Below are positions 1 to 10,024 of a stretch of 64,000 nucleotides of DNA, piece by piece. The translations under genes were made by a program, and so were the position numbers. How positions within the stretch are numbered: position 1 is the first letter of the stretch; each line of letters begins with the position of its first letter. The notes beneath the pieces were generated by a model that was not told the origin of the DNA, did not search any database, and was given only the letters and a program-made list of their open reading frames with translations. Location of the stretch: positions 204,310-268,309 of the forward strand of contig JAQVFO010000002.1 in the NCBI GenBank assembly GCA_028697205.1, written 5' to 3'. This DNA is from Candidatus Altimarinota bacterium. GTDB lineage: Bacteria > Patescibacteriota > Gracilibacteria > BD1-5 > UBA6164.

Positions 1-1
1 A

Positions 2-409
2 GTTTTCTTGTTAGATGAAACAAAAAACAGATTAAAAGTCTCAGATATACTAAAAGACTTTGATGAATTAAAAGGTTCTTTTATATCATATGATAAATGA
101 AAACTAGAATGTTGAGAATTATCTATTGATTCAGATTATAATATAAAAGTGGCATGTTCAACTTTTTCTTCTGATTGGGATGATGATATATTATGATATG
201 ACTGAAATGATAAAAATCAAAAGGTAAAAGGAACATCAATTGCAATAGCAAGCAGTTTTTTAAATTATATTCAAACATCTTCAACTAAATTTACTCTTTT
301 AAATAAACAAAAATCTTTTAACTTGTTACCACTATCAGAAGGTCTATATAAATATGAAACAGATTTTTCTATAGAACTAAAGTATAATTGAACTAATTTA
401 TCATTTTAA
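2..409 (+). CDS. C-terminal end of an unidentified protein in a pilus operon (partial)
   Basis: An open frame enters from the left edge and ends at TAA, giving 135 residues with four TGA-encoded glycines. I recognise no domain. The visible part is hydrophilic, with no membrane segment or cysteine motif, and ends in alternating beta-like sequence (YETDFSIELKYNGTNLSF). It lies eight bases ahead of a PilN/PilO-like gene and then pilB and pilC, so it probably belongs to the same type IV pilus assembly transcript. A PilM or PilN homologue would be expected in this slot, but the sequence here does not prove it. The N-terminus lies outside the window. Confidence 0.6.
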
Positions 410-417
410 AAAATTAT

Positions 418-1638
418 ATGACAGAAAATAAAAATCCAAAATTTGTAATAGCATGATCAGTGCTAACATTAACAATAATGATTATGTTCGCTTTAATCTT
501 TTTACTTTATATTTATCCAAATATTGAAGAAATTCAAAATGAAAAAAATGAAGTAAAGGGAATAGTGGATAATTATGAAAATATAAAATTAAAGTGAATT
601 TCATATGAAGATTTTAGAGCTCAAAAATTAAGTTGATCTAAATTAAAGGATTTATACCTTCAAAATATTTTAAAAGAAGTTGATATAAATTTTTATAAAA
701 ATAATTTTGAAAATGCTTGAAAAGAAAATTTTGATACATTTATGACAAATAAACAAAAAGAAATAAATGAAAAAAAGAATAATCCAGACTTTATTAACTC
801 TCTAGAGTTAAATAAAAAAATACTACCATCATATACAGAATCTTATAATCAAGATGATAGTTGAATAATGACAGATTTTAAATTTATCACATATGTTGAA
901 AGTATTTTACATACTTTTAACTTAGAACCAAGTGATAAAGGAATCTGAATATGAGACTTAAATTTGTTACCAAAATATAACATTACAAGTGAAACTAAAT
1001 CATGACTAGAATCAAATATATATTATATTCCTTATACATTTAATATAACTTGATTAAAGAAAGATGTTGTTGATTTTATTTACTTTTTAGAAAATGTCTG
1101 ATCAGTTACTTTACTAGATAATCAATGAATAAAAGTTGGAAATGATAGTTTTATAAATAAATCATTAGATTGATTTTGATGAAATAATATCCTAGAAAAT
1201 CCAATAATTGATATACAAAGTATTGATTTTCCAAAATATTTTAACTCATTATCAACTGTAAATAATGATTCTAATTTTTTAGAATTTCTTAAGAAAACTC
1301 AATGAAATGAAAAAATTAGTGTAATGATTGATGTTAGATTTTATGTAAAATGATTACCTGAATACAAAGTAAAGGAATCTGTAATGACATTATCAAGTAG
1401 CTATGATTCTTTATTACAAGATTATACTAACTTGATGACTAAAAATAAACAGAGCTGAACTATTCCTTCAGAAGATTTAGTAAATGTTGAAAAATGATTG
1501 AAATATTTACAAGAATTAGGAGATAAAATTAAAGAATTAAAAGCTGATACATGAGATATAAATATAGTTTATAGTAAAGTTATTGAGTATAATAAAATAC
1601 TTTCTATTATAGAGAATATTATAAAAAAGTATAAATAA
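418..1638 (+). CDS. Pilus assembly inner-membrane protein, PilN/PilO-like
   Basis: This is a 406-residue protein with a short cytoplasmic N-terminus, one strong membrane segment at about residues 9-32 (FVIAGSVLTLTIMIMFALIF and following), and then a long Glu/Lys-rich, predicted helical or coiled-coil exoplasmic part. That is the architecture of PilN/PilO-type alignment-complex proteins of type IV pili and type II secretion, although it is longer than typical PilO (about 200 residues). It starts eight bases after the upstream gene and ends 21 bases before pilB, so it is almost certainly cotranscribed. The family call rests on topology and neighbourhood, not on a diagnostic motif. Glycines are mostly TGA. 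Confidence 0.6.
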
Positions 1639-1659
1639 TAAATTATTAAATTATTAAAA

Positions 1660-2925
1660 ATGCAATACAAGGAAGTTTTAGACTTATTAAAAGATTTGGT
1701 GTATAAATGAGACAATGTTCAACAAATATGTGACTATATAATATTAGCTGCAGTAATTTGAGATGCATCAGATATACACATAGAGCCTTTAACATCATAT
1801 GTAAGACTTAGATATAGGGTAGATGGTGAATTAAGAGAAATATTAGAATATCAAAACTTTTTACATCCATGAATAGTTGCAAGGTTTAAAATATTGTCAG
1901 AATTAAAAATCGATGAATCTAGAATCCCACAAGATTGAAGAATTAGTAAAACAATTGAAGATAAACCATTAGATCTGAGAGTTTCAACTTTGCCAACAGT
2001 TCATTGAGAAAAAATTGTAATGAGAATTGTAGACAAAAGTAAAAAAATTCCACCATTAGATGATTTATGAATAGAGTGAAAAAATCTTAGATTAATCAAG
2101 AAGGCAATTGAATTACCTAACTGAATTATCTTGAATAGTTGACCAACTTGATCTTGAAAAACGACAACCTTGTATTCTATTTTGTCTATATTGAATAAAG
2201 TTTGAGTAAATATAATGACTCTTGAAGATCCAGTAGAAATACAAATGGATTGAGTTAATCAAAGTCAAGTAAAGCCAGATATATGATATGACTTTGCTTA
2301 TTGACTTAGAACCTGACTTAGACAAGATCCAGATATAATGATGGTATGAGAAATAAGAGATAAAGAAACAGTTGATATTGCTATCGAAGCAAGTTTGACA
2401 TGACATTTAGTTTTGTCTACAATCCATACAAACTCAGCAGCAGAAACAATCACAAGAGTTTTAAATATGTGAGTACAATGATTCTTGATTCCTGCTTCAT
2501 TTAATATAATCATAGCGCAAAGACTTATAAGAAAACTTTGTCCATATTGTAAAACTCCTATTTCATTAAATGAATTAGGGGAAGATACTGTAAAGAACAT
2601 AAAAAGCGCTGTTTCATTGATTCCAAAAGAAGAATTGAAAGAAAGAATATGAAATAAGTTACAAAATCCGGTTTTCTATAAATCAGTATGATGTGATAAA
2701 TGTGATTGAACATGATATAAATGAAGAGTCTGAATATATGAAGTTTTGGAAATTACTCCATGAGTAAAAACTATGATATTGTCGTGACAATCAGCATTTA
2801 ATATAAATTTACAAGCTATGAAAGATTGAATGATTTCATTGGAACAAGATTGAATTATGAAAGCTCTTAATTGACAAACATCACTAGAAGAAGTGTATAA
2901 AGCAACAAAAACACAAAATAATTAA
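1660..2925 (+). CDS. pilB: Type IV pilus assembly/extension ATPase PilB
   Basis: This is a 421-residue GspE/PilB-family secretion ATPase that powers pilin polymerisation at the inner membrane. Visible motifs in order are: Walker A GPTGSGKTTT near residue 160, an Asp box (EDPVEIQ), a Walker B-type region (RQDPDIMMVGEIRD), and a His box (TGHLVLSTIHTNSA). These are followed by the tetra-cysteine zinc motif CPYC...CDKCDGTGYKGR typical of GspE/PilB. It is shorter than Pseudomonas PilB (about 560 residues) and lacks most of the N-terminal MshEN/GspE-N region, keeping the N2 and catalytic core. A pilC homologue follows 19 bases later. Almost every glycine, including those in Walker A, is encoded by TGA. 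Confidence 0.95.
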
Positions 2926-2944
2926 TTATTAATTTTATACAAAT

Positions 2945-4093
2945 ATGTCAGATATAATTATACTTGATAATAAAAATCAAACTAATAATGATATTGAAGA
3001 TAGTGGAAAATCATGAATAATGTTAAAACTAAACAATGTATTTTTGTCGTTTAGAAAAATAAAAATTAAGGATAAGTTAATATTTTATAGATTGATATCT
3101 GTAATGATTAATTCATGAATGACAGTTATTAAATCTTTACAAACACTAGAAAGACAAGAAAAAAATAAAAAATTAAAAGATATTTATAAAAGTTTTTTAT
3201 TAAATTTAAGAGATTGAAAAAACCTATCAGAATGTTTAGAAGAACATCCATTGTCATTTTCAGAATCAGAAATATGAATGATAAAATCATGAGAAAAAAC
3301 ATGAAAATTAAATGAAGTTTTGGTAAGTGTAGCTGATCAAATAGAAAAGATATCATCAATAGTAACTAAATTAAAATCAGCAATGATTTATCCTGCAGCA
3401 ATAATAACAGTAGTTATTTCAGTTATTATAATCATGATGATTTTTGTTGTACCAAAATTGTTAGAAATATTTGAAAATAAAGATGCTTTACCACCTACTA
3501 CAAAAACATTGATTTGGTTTTCAGATTTTTTTAGAAATGATTGGCTTTTTTTACTTATAGGAATACTTTGATTATATATATTTGTATCTGTATGGAAACA
3601 AACAGAAGCATGAAGATATTATTTTGATAAAATGATTATAAATTTACCAAAAATTTGAATGATTTATAGGAAATATATACTATCAAAATTTGCTAGAATG
3701 TTATCAAGTCTTATATGATCTGGTATATCTGTAGTTGAATCACTTAAAATTATCTCAGGTTCTTTAAATAATGAGGTTTATAGACAAAGAATCTTATTAT
3801 TAACTGAAGATGTTAAATCATGAATAAAAATTTGGGAATCAATAGATTGAGATCCATTATTTCCTGATATGATGGTTCAAATGATTCAGGTTTGAGAGCA
3901 AACAGCAACTTTAGATAAAACTATTGTTAAAGTAGCAGACTTTTATGATGAACAATTTGATGCAGTTATTTGAACAATAAATAAACTTATAGAGCCACTT
4001 ATAATAGTGTTTTTAGCTGTTACTGTATGATTTATAGCTGTTGCTATAATGCAACCGATTATGTGACTTGCAGATCAAATATCAAATTGATAA
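2945..4093 (+). CDS. pilC: Type IV pilus inner-membrane platform protein PilC
   Basis: This is a 382-residue polytopic membrane protein of the GspF/PilC family, the platform on which PilB acts. It contains two copies of the T2SSF domain (about residues 45-165 and 245-370). Three hydrophobic segments are clear: AAIITVVISVIIIMMIFVVP, WLFLLIGILGLYIFVSVW, and the C-terminal LIEPLIIVFLAVTVGFIAVAIMQPI, whose EPLxI signature is characteristic of the family. It follows pilB and is terminated by a strong intrinsic terminator, so it is the last gene of the pilus operon. Length (about 400 expected) and order are normal. Confidence 0.93.
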
Positions 4094-4118
4094 AGCACAT
4101 AAAAAATATAACATTGTA

Positions 4119-4157
4119 GACATAGTAGACAAAATAACAAATACTATGTCTTTTTTG
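4119..4157 (+). terminator. Intrinsic terminator after pilC
   Basis: A 9-bp perfect stem, GACATAGTA (4119-4127) with TACTATGTC (4142-4150), is followed at once by TTTTTT. It ends the pilus operon. Confidence 0.85.
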
Positions 4158-4221
4158 TTTCTTTTAAGCTTAATTTAAGGTAATTTTGTATAAAAAAATT
4201 ATTTCTGCAAAAATATAAGTA

Positions 4222-4323
4222 ATGTCTATTCTAAGAGAAAAATCAATTATTAATCATTATTTAATTATGTGAAGAAAATTTGTTGAATGTGAAGAAATGT
4301 GAAGATTTTGTGAAAATAGGTAA
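4222..4323 (+). CDS. Possible 33-residue small ORF before the surface-layer leader
   Basis: An ATG-to-TAA frame encodes a basic/cysteine-containing peptide beginning MSILREKSIINHYLIMG and ending FCENR, with two TGA glycines. It lies in the otherwise gene-free stretch between the pilC terminator and the promoter of the surface-layer leader. The DNA contains three copies of an ATGTGAAGA-like motif (4267-4310), two of them in this frame. No ribosome binding site is obvious and nothing is recognisable in the peptide. It may be a leader peptide, a real small protein, or chance. Confidence 0.25.
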
Positions 4324-4330
4324 TACTTGT

Positions 4331-4358
4331 TTGACTTAAACACAAAAAAGTATAAAAT
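4331..4358 (+). promoter_or_regulatory. Candidate sigma70-type promoter for the surface-layer gene
   Basis: TTGACT (4331-4336) is followed after 14 bases by TATAAA (4351-4356), or after 16 bases by TAAAAT (4353-4358). Transcription from about 4365 would give an untranslated leader of roughly 240 bases containing the hairpins described next. Confidence 0.45.
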
Positions 4359-4436
4359 CTAGGCACATTAAATTTTAGATCTTTAACATCTATATAAAAA
4401 CACAAATAAAAATCCCAAGATTTTTGTTGTTGTTAT

Positions 4437-4530
4437 GACTTTGGAAGAAAGTGGAAAACTTTAATCAATTTTCCTTTTTCTCCCAAAGTCGTGCACAATA
4501 GACTTTTGGGTTAAGGCTTTAACCTTTTTT
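4437..4530 (+). promoter_or_regulatory. Structured leader with attenuator-like alternative pairings
   Basis: Three pairings can be read directly. (1) GACTTTGG (4437-4444) pairs with CCAAAGTC (4483-4490) and encloses GGAAAA (4453-4458) paired with TTTTCC (4469-4474), with partial pairing between. (2) The same 3' arm, CCCAAAGTC (4482-4490), can instead pair with GACTTTTGGG (4501-4510), looping out the GTGCAC-containing segment. (3) GGTTAA (4509-4514) pairs with TTAACC (4519-4524), followed by TTTTTT (4525-4530), which has the form of an intrinsic terminator. Pairing 2 shares bases 4509-4510 with the terminator stem, so 2 and 3 are mutually exclusive while 1 frees the terminator. That is the logic of a cis-acting attenuator. 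Function is inferred; no known riboswitch class was recognised. Confidence 0.5.
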
Positions 4531-4531
4531 C

Positions 4532-4574
4532 TAGCTTTTTAATAAAAAAGCTAATCATTTGGAGGTAATACTCC
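4532..4574 (+). promoter_or_regulatory. Two hairpins ahead of the surface-layer start
   Basis: TAGCTTTTT (4532-4540) pairs with AAAAAGCTA (4545-4553), and GGAG (4561-4564) pairs with CTCC (4571-4574). The second hairpin hides the only Shine-Dalgarno-like GGAGG in the leader, which lies about 41 bases before the chosen ATG. It may affect ribosome loading or mRNA stability. Confidence 0.35.
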
Positions 4575-4606
4575 GTTATTTTATTTTTTTAATTATAGTA
4601 TACTTT

Positions 4607-7600
4607 ATGAGTAACTTATTTAAAAAAGTTACTTCTGCTGCTATGGCTTTAATGATAGTTTTATCTATCGTTAGTCCTGCTTCAGGAGTAATGGCTGCAT
4701 ACTCTACTTTAGAGGCTGCTAATAAATTAGCTTCTCTTGGAGTTATAGTTGACCAATCAGCTAATCCTGCTAATTACAGATTAGGTGATTCTATAACGAG
4801 AGGAGAAATGGCTAAAATTACTATGAAATTATCTGAAACTCAAGTTGCAGATATGTGTGAATGAAAATTCAGTGATTTAACTTCTGCTGATTGGGCATGT
4901 AAATATGCTGAAGCTGGGTTATCTGCTGGTTTCTTTGCTGCTAACGCTACTTTCAGACCAATGGATAGTGTTACTAAAATAGAAGCACTAAAAATGGTTA
5001 TGCAAGCTAGAGGTATTGCAAAATCTTCAAATTCTGACTGGAAAGCTGCTTACGTAGAAGCTGCTGTTGATGCAGGTGTATTAGAATCAGCTTTTTCTGA
5101 TTATGATACAGTTGCAGTTAGAGGATGGATTTTCCAAACTGCTGTTAATGCTGTAGAAGGTGTATCTACTACTGGTGATAATTTACTAGAAGATCTACTT
5201 GGTGGATTAACTGGTGATACTACTGGTACAGGTGATACTACTGGTACAACTGGTGATACTACTGGTACTACTAGTTCTACTTCTGCTTTAACTGTAGATT
5301 TAAGTCCTTCATCTATTATGGCACAATCAGTACCTTCTGCTGGTACAGTTAATTTCGGTACTTTCGATTTAACTGCTGGTAATGAAGATGCTACTGTAAA
5401 TTCTATAAAATTTGTTAGACAAGGTCTAGGTTCTAGAACTGACTTTACAAGAGTATGGATGGAAAAAAATGGTGTTAGAGTTTCTGGTAGACAAACTGTT
5501 TGATCAGATGATTCTGTTTACATCACTTTCTCTCCTGCTTTAGTTATTAAAGCTGGTGCTACTGAGTCTTTAGATTTAATTGCTACTTTAAGTGGTAATT
5601 CTACTAACTCTCAAAATAAATTTACAATAGTTTCTGCTTCTGATATTTCTTCTGAAGCTTCTGTATCAGGTAATTTCCCTATCTCTACAGATACTATGAC
5701 TACTACTTCTTACAAAGTAGTTCCTGTTGCTTATGATGGTGCTGGTTCACCTTCTACTTATAGAGCTGGAAATACAAATGTAGAATTAGGACAATTTAAA
5801 TTAACAAACAATGCTACTGATGATAAATCAGTTACATTTAAAGCTATAACTCTTAGAAATGATGGTACAGGTGATGCTGCTGCTAACCTTGCTAATCTAG
5901 GAATATATAGAAATGGACAAAAAGTTTCTTCTGATGTTACTTTTGATGGTAAAAGCGTAACTTTTACTGTTAATGATTTAGTTGATTTTGGTAGAACTGA
6001 AACTTACTATATCAGAGGTGATGTAGTTTCTGCTGAATTAACTACAGGAGATGATTATACATTTACTTTAAGATATACTGATGATTTATCAGTTGATGAA
6101 ACTGTTACTGGTTTTAGATCTACTATAACTGTAGGTACTACTGCTATGGCTACTTATAAAGTAAGTGGTGGTGATATAATCCTTTCAAAAGCTACTGATG
6201 CTCCAAGTTCACAAACTGTTGCTCCAGGAACTAATGAAGCTGTATTATTATCTGCTGACTTAAAAGTTTCTCAACCAATTACATTAGAAGATTTAGACAT
6301 AGGTTTTACTACAGCTAGTACTGGTGACCTAAGTAAAGTTTTCTCTTCTATTAAATTAATGATTGGAAATTCAGTAGTTGCTACTTATACTCCAGGAACT
6401 ACTCCTATTACATTATGAGCTAAAGGTACTACTCCTTGAGGTATTACTTTAGAAGGTACTACTACTGTAAATGCTGATACAACATTAAAAATTCTTGCTA
6501 ACGTAAAAACTAATGCTCCAACAGGATCATATACATTAGCTAATGTTTTACCTAATGATTTCAAAATAAGAGAATATGCTTCTAATGGTAATGCAATCCA
6601 AACTAACCAAATGGTTGGTTCTGCTAACTGAGTTGCTACTGCAATTGGTTCAGCTGCACTTACTATGACTAGAAATGATGGTATAGCTGATCAACAATTA
6701 GCTGTAGGTTCTTCTAATCAAACATTGATACAATTCTCTATGAGAGCTAATGATGTATCTGATGTAACTGTAACTAAATTAACATTTAAAACATGAGGTA
6801 CAACTAATGTTGATACTCGTAATGTTACAAACTTAAGATTAATGGTTAATGGAACTACTGTTTCTACAAAAAATATGTCAACTTGATTAGCTGACTTCAA
6901 CGATATAAATGTTGTTGTTCCTAAAAATACTGATGTAACTTTACAAGTTGTTGGTGATTTTACTACTGCAGTTAATGCTGGTGAAATTTTCCAATTATCT
7001 TTAAGTAATGTTGAAGCTAGAGATAGTAATAGTATTACTTTAGCTCAACCTACTCTTAATGATTGAGTAAAATATACATTTGCTTGAGCTGGAAGTGCTA
7101 CATTTACACTTAACTCTTCTACTCCAAATGCATCTATGTTAACTCCATCTTCTTCTGAAGGTGAACTTGCTAGATTTACTTTAGCTGCTACTAATGATTC
7201 ATTAAAATTAACAGATTTATATGTTTACAATACTGGATCTGCTGATTTATCATCTAGTGTTAAATCTATCGGATTATATGATGTAAACTGAGCTAAATTA
7301 GCTGGAGGTTCAGTTCTTGGAACTGGTACAGTTCAATTTGCTCTAGGAAGTTCTTCTACTTTCGTAGTACCAAAAAATACTTCTAATACTGTTGTATTAA
7401 TTAAAGCTGCATTTAACGATGTTACTGATGCTGCTCAAACTAATAAAACTGTTCAATTAGCTGTTGGTACTCTATCTGGAGTTACTGCAGTTTCTGGAAC
7501 TTCTAGTGGTGCTAGATTAGTTTCTGAAGCTACTTGAAACGAAGTTACTTCTGTTGATAGTTCTGCTGCAATTGCTAAAGCTCACCTACTTGTTAGATCT

Positions 7601-8047
7601 AAACCAGTTGTTGCTATAAGTACTGCTGCTACTGCTAGTACTCATACATTTACTGTTACTGCTGATGCTAACAATAGAATTACTTTAACTGGAACTACTT
7701 TCTCTATAACTAATCCATCAGCTAATGTTGGTACATTCAAACTTTATAAAGATAGTGAAACTTCAGGTAATGTTATTGGTTCAGGTACTGTTGCTGCTAA
7801 TGGAACTATAACTTTTGATGCTGGATCTTTCGTGCCAACTGAAATATCTGCTGGTACAACTAAGACTTTCATCTTCAAAGTTTCTCCTGAATTACAAACT
7901 GCTGCTGTAAACGCAAAAAGAATATTTAGAGTTGAAGATGTATCATATATGGATATGATGAATACAAACGGAAATGTAGAAATTACTTCTGTAAAAGACT
8001 ACACAAATGTTGGTATTCCAACTACTGAATCTACTTTCACTTACTAG
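4607..8047 (+). CDS. SLH-domain surface-layer-type protein
   Basis: This is a 1146-residue secreted protein. It starts at ATG 4607 with a signal peptide (MSNLFKKVTSAAMALMIVLS, cleavage probably after SGVMA). Two SLH-like repeats follow at about residues 35-150 (YRLGDSITRGEMAKI and FRPMDSVTKIEALKMV), then a Gly/Asp/Thr linker of GDTTGT-type repeats near residue 205. About 900 residues of beta-rich Ser/Thr/Ala sequence without cysteine come next. SLH domains normally bind cell-wall glycopolymer, so this is the best candidate for the main surface layer. Expression is probably very high: it has its own promoter, long structured leader and strong terminator. Unlike its neighbours it writes most glycines as GGT/GGA, with only about a dozen as TGA. 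An in-frame TTG at 4559 is possible but would destroy the clean signal peptide. Confidence 0.88.
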
Positions 8048-8098
8048 TTTTTAGCTAGGTCTAAGTATATTTAGATGAACTTTTAAAAAAGTTTAAAA

Positions 8099-8137
8099 AA
8101 AATCCCTCTAACCGAGAAATCGGAGAGGGATTTTTTT
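8099..8137 (+). terminator. Strong intrinsic terminator after the surface-layer gene
   Basis: The 10-bp stem AAATCCCTCT / AGAGGGATTT is topped by CCGA-GAAA-TCGG (a GNRA-type tetraloop) and followed by a run of seven T. It is the best-formed terminator in the window and suits a highly expressed monocistronic mRNA. Confidence 0.9.
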
Positions 8138-8201
8138 GTTTCTTGATTTATTTTGAAAAAACATATAATAAAAATAAGTTTATTTTTTAACCTATCAAAC
8201 T

Positions 8202-9410
8202 ATGAAAAAATTTATTATTTTTATAGCTTTTATGTTTTTTGCATCTCAAGCTAATGCACTTAATATAAGTCTACAAGATAACCAGACATTTTTTCCTGGA
8301 GCGTGAGTAAAGGATTTATTACCAATTAATATTAATATAGATAATGATAATGAAATAACTAAAGAAAAATGATTTTCTATTGTATTACAAGATGATGCAA
8401 ATATAAGATTTAGTTCTGATTTATCATGAATTAGTATAACATGAAGTTGATCTTCAAAGATATTAACTTGAGCTTCTATACTTCCAAATATGAGAGTTAT
8501 AAAATTTAATGTATCATCTAATTTAATGAAATGAGATAATTTTGCTATAAGTTGAATTAAATTAATAATTTACTCAAAAGCACAATGAGGTAAACCAATT
8601 TGAATTGATATAAATTGAGATAACCAAGCGGATTCTCAAACAATAAATACAGTTAGAGTTGACTCAACTTATACATATTCAGATCAATTAGCTCCAAATG
8701 AAGTTTTTAATTTTACCGGAAGTATAACTGATAACAAGATAACTATGTCAGCAGATATGCCTTGAGATGTGGATTTCCAATGAGTTCAGATAGACAATTA
8801 CAATGCAAGCTGAGCAATTAAATCAAGTTTCTTTAGGCCAGATTTAATTAATTTCTCATATGATATATTACCCTGAACAGATTATTTTAAGGTTAGAACT
8901 GTTGATATAAGAGCAAATTATTCAACTTGATTAACTTTTCAATTTGATTACTTTAGAAAACCAATTATAGAAACTTCAACTTGAACTACTACAAGTACAT
9001 GAGAAACAAATACAGAAACTTGAACTACTGAAGTTATTTGTGCTCAGGTTATAACTTATGGAGTAGATCCAGTTACAAATAAATGTGAAACATTTGCAAC
9101 ACCTTGTGATGTTCCTTGAAGTTATAAACTTGTAAATTCTTGTGTACAAGCAGTAGAGAAATATGTATGAGTATTTTCTACAAAAAATTGAGTATTATTA
9201 AATAAATTTGTTGCTATAATTGATAGTTTCATAAATAGAAACATAAAAGCTAATCTTACTCAAACTAAGAAAAATGATATAATTATTATAAGAAATTATA
9301 TAGTTAAATTATTAGAAAGTTATGATAAGACAACAACAAGAACACAAAAGATAAATGTAATAAATGAGCTAGCACAATCTATAAAAGATTTAAAAGATAG
9401 TTTAAAATAA
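8202..9410 (+). CDS. Secreted protein of unknown function with cohesin-like N-terminal part
   Basis: This is a 402-residue protein with a signal peptide (MKKFIIFIAFMFFASQANA). The first half is beta-rich (VKDLLPININIDNDNEI..., with LPNMRVIKFNVSSNL) and resembles a cohesin/immunoglobulin-type extracellular fold. A Thr/Gly/Glu-rich linker follows near residue 270, then a four-cysteine segment (ICAQ, NKCETF, TPCDVPGSYKLVNSC), then a helical C-terminus rich in Lys and Asn. There is no clear membrane anchor at the C-terminus. It lies directly after the surface-layer gene with its own terminator, so a surface role is likely, but no family is diagnosed. The cohesin resemblance is an impression from spacing of hydrophobic residues, not a motif match. 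Confidence 0.7.
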
Positions 9411-9415
9411 TAAAT

Positions 9416-9450
9416 AAAAAAAAGACTTCCAATTTTGGAAGTCTTTTTTT
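9416..9450. terminator. Bidirectional intrinsic terminator
   Basis: AAAAGACTTCC / GGAAGTCTTTT with an AATTTT loop, flanked by A- and T-runs, separates the plus-strand secreted protein gene from the minus-strand FKBP gene and can serve both. Confidence 0.85.
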
Positions 9451-9456
9451 TATTTA

Positions 9457-10020
9457 TTATTTTATATCAACTATTTCAATTTCAAATTTTAGAGTTTTTC
9501 AAGCTAATTCATGATTTAAATCTAAAGTTATTTCTTTATCATTTGCATCAATTATTTTAAGCATTCCATATTGTGTTGGTAATTTTTCTCATTTTTCTAG
9601 TTTATATCAAGCTGTTTCAAATGATTTTAAATCAGCTCTATTAACTTTTTGTACTTTTGTGGCATCATATTCTCAATATGCATCTTTTGGCTCTAAAATC
9701 ATAGTTTTTTTCTCTCAAACTTTCATTCACATAACTCATGCATCAAATCAAGGAATCATTTGACCTGCTCATGCTTGAAATGTTAGGGGTTCACCTCTTT
9801 TATAACTATTATCAAATTCTGTTCAGTCTTCTAAAGTTCATATATAATTAAGAGAAACAGTATCTCAAGTTGAAATCATTTCTTTTTTCATTGTTTGTTC
9901 TTGGTTAGTAGTTAAAGTTCAAGTTTTAGTCTCAGTTATATTATCATCTTTGTTTCAGCAAGATGTTAATAAATTAAGACTAAGAACACTAATAATAAAA
10001 ATTGTAATTATTTTTTTCAT
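9457..10020 (-). CDS. FKBP-type peptidyl-prolyl isomerase lipoprotein
   Basis: This is a 187-residue lipoprotein. Its N-terminal signal ends in a lipobox (LNLLTSC), with the lipidated cysteine near residue 21. A Thr-rich spacer follows, then an FKBP domain beginning GDTVSLNYIGTLEDGTEFDNS and continuing with LTFQAGAGQMIPGFDAGVMGMKVGEKK. An inserted flap region and the C-terminal LNHELAGKTLKFEIEI place it closer to the SlyD subtype than to short human-type FKBP. It catalyses prolyl isomerisation and/or chaperones proteins outside the cytoplasmic membrane. It starts four bases after mfd ends, so both are probably on one transcript. Glycines in the active-site loop are TGA-encoded. Confidence 0.9.
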
Positions 10021-10024
10021 AGAT

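Noticed and set aside
1660..2925. Apparent frameshifts/pseudogenes: dozens of in-frame TGA codons in almost every gene
   Set aside because: All fall at conserved glycine positions where alignable, so they are sense codons of code 25, not damage.
4559..4606. TTG at 4559 as an earlier start of the surface-layer protein
   Set aside because: It would put a second hydrophobic stretch before a perfect signal peptide starting at ATG 4607, and the GGAGG lies inside the extension rather than before it.
4599..4609. TATACT just before the surface-layer ATG as a leaderless promoter
   Set aside because: A start site 6-8 bases after it would fall inside the coding sequence, and there is no matching -35; the promoter near 4331 is better.
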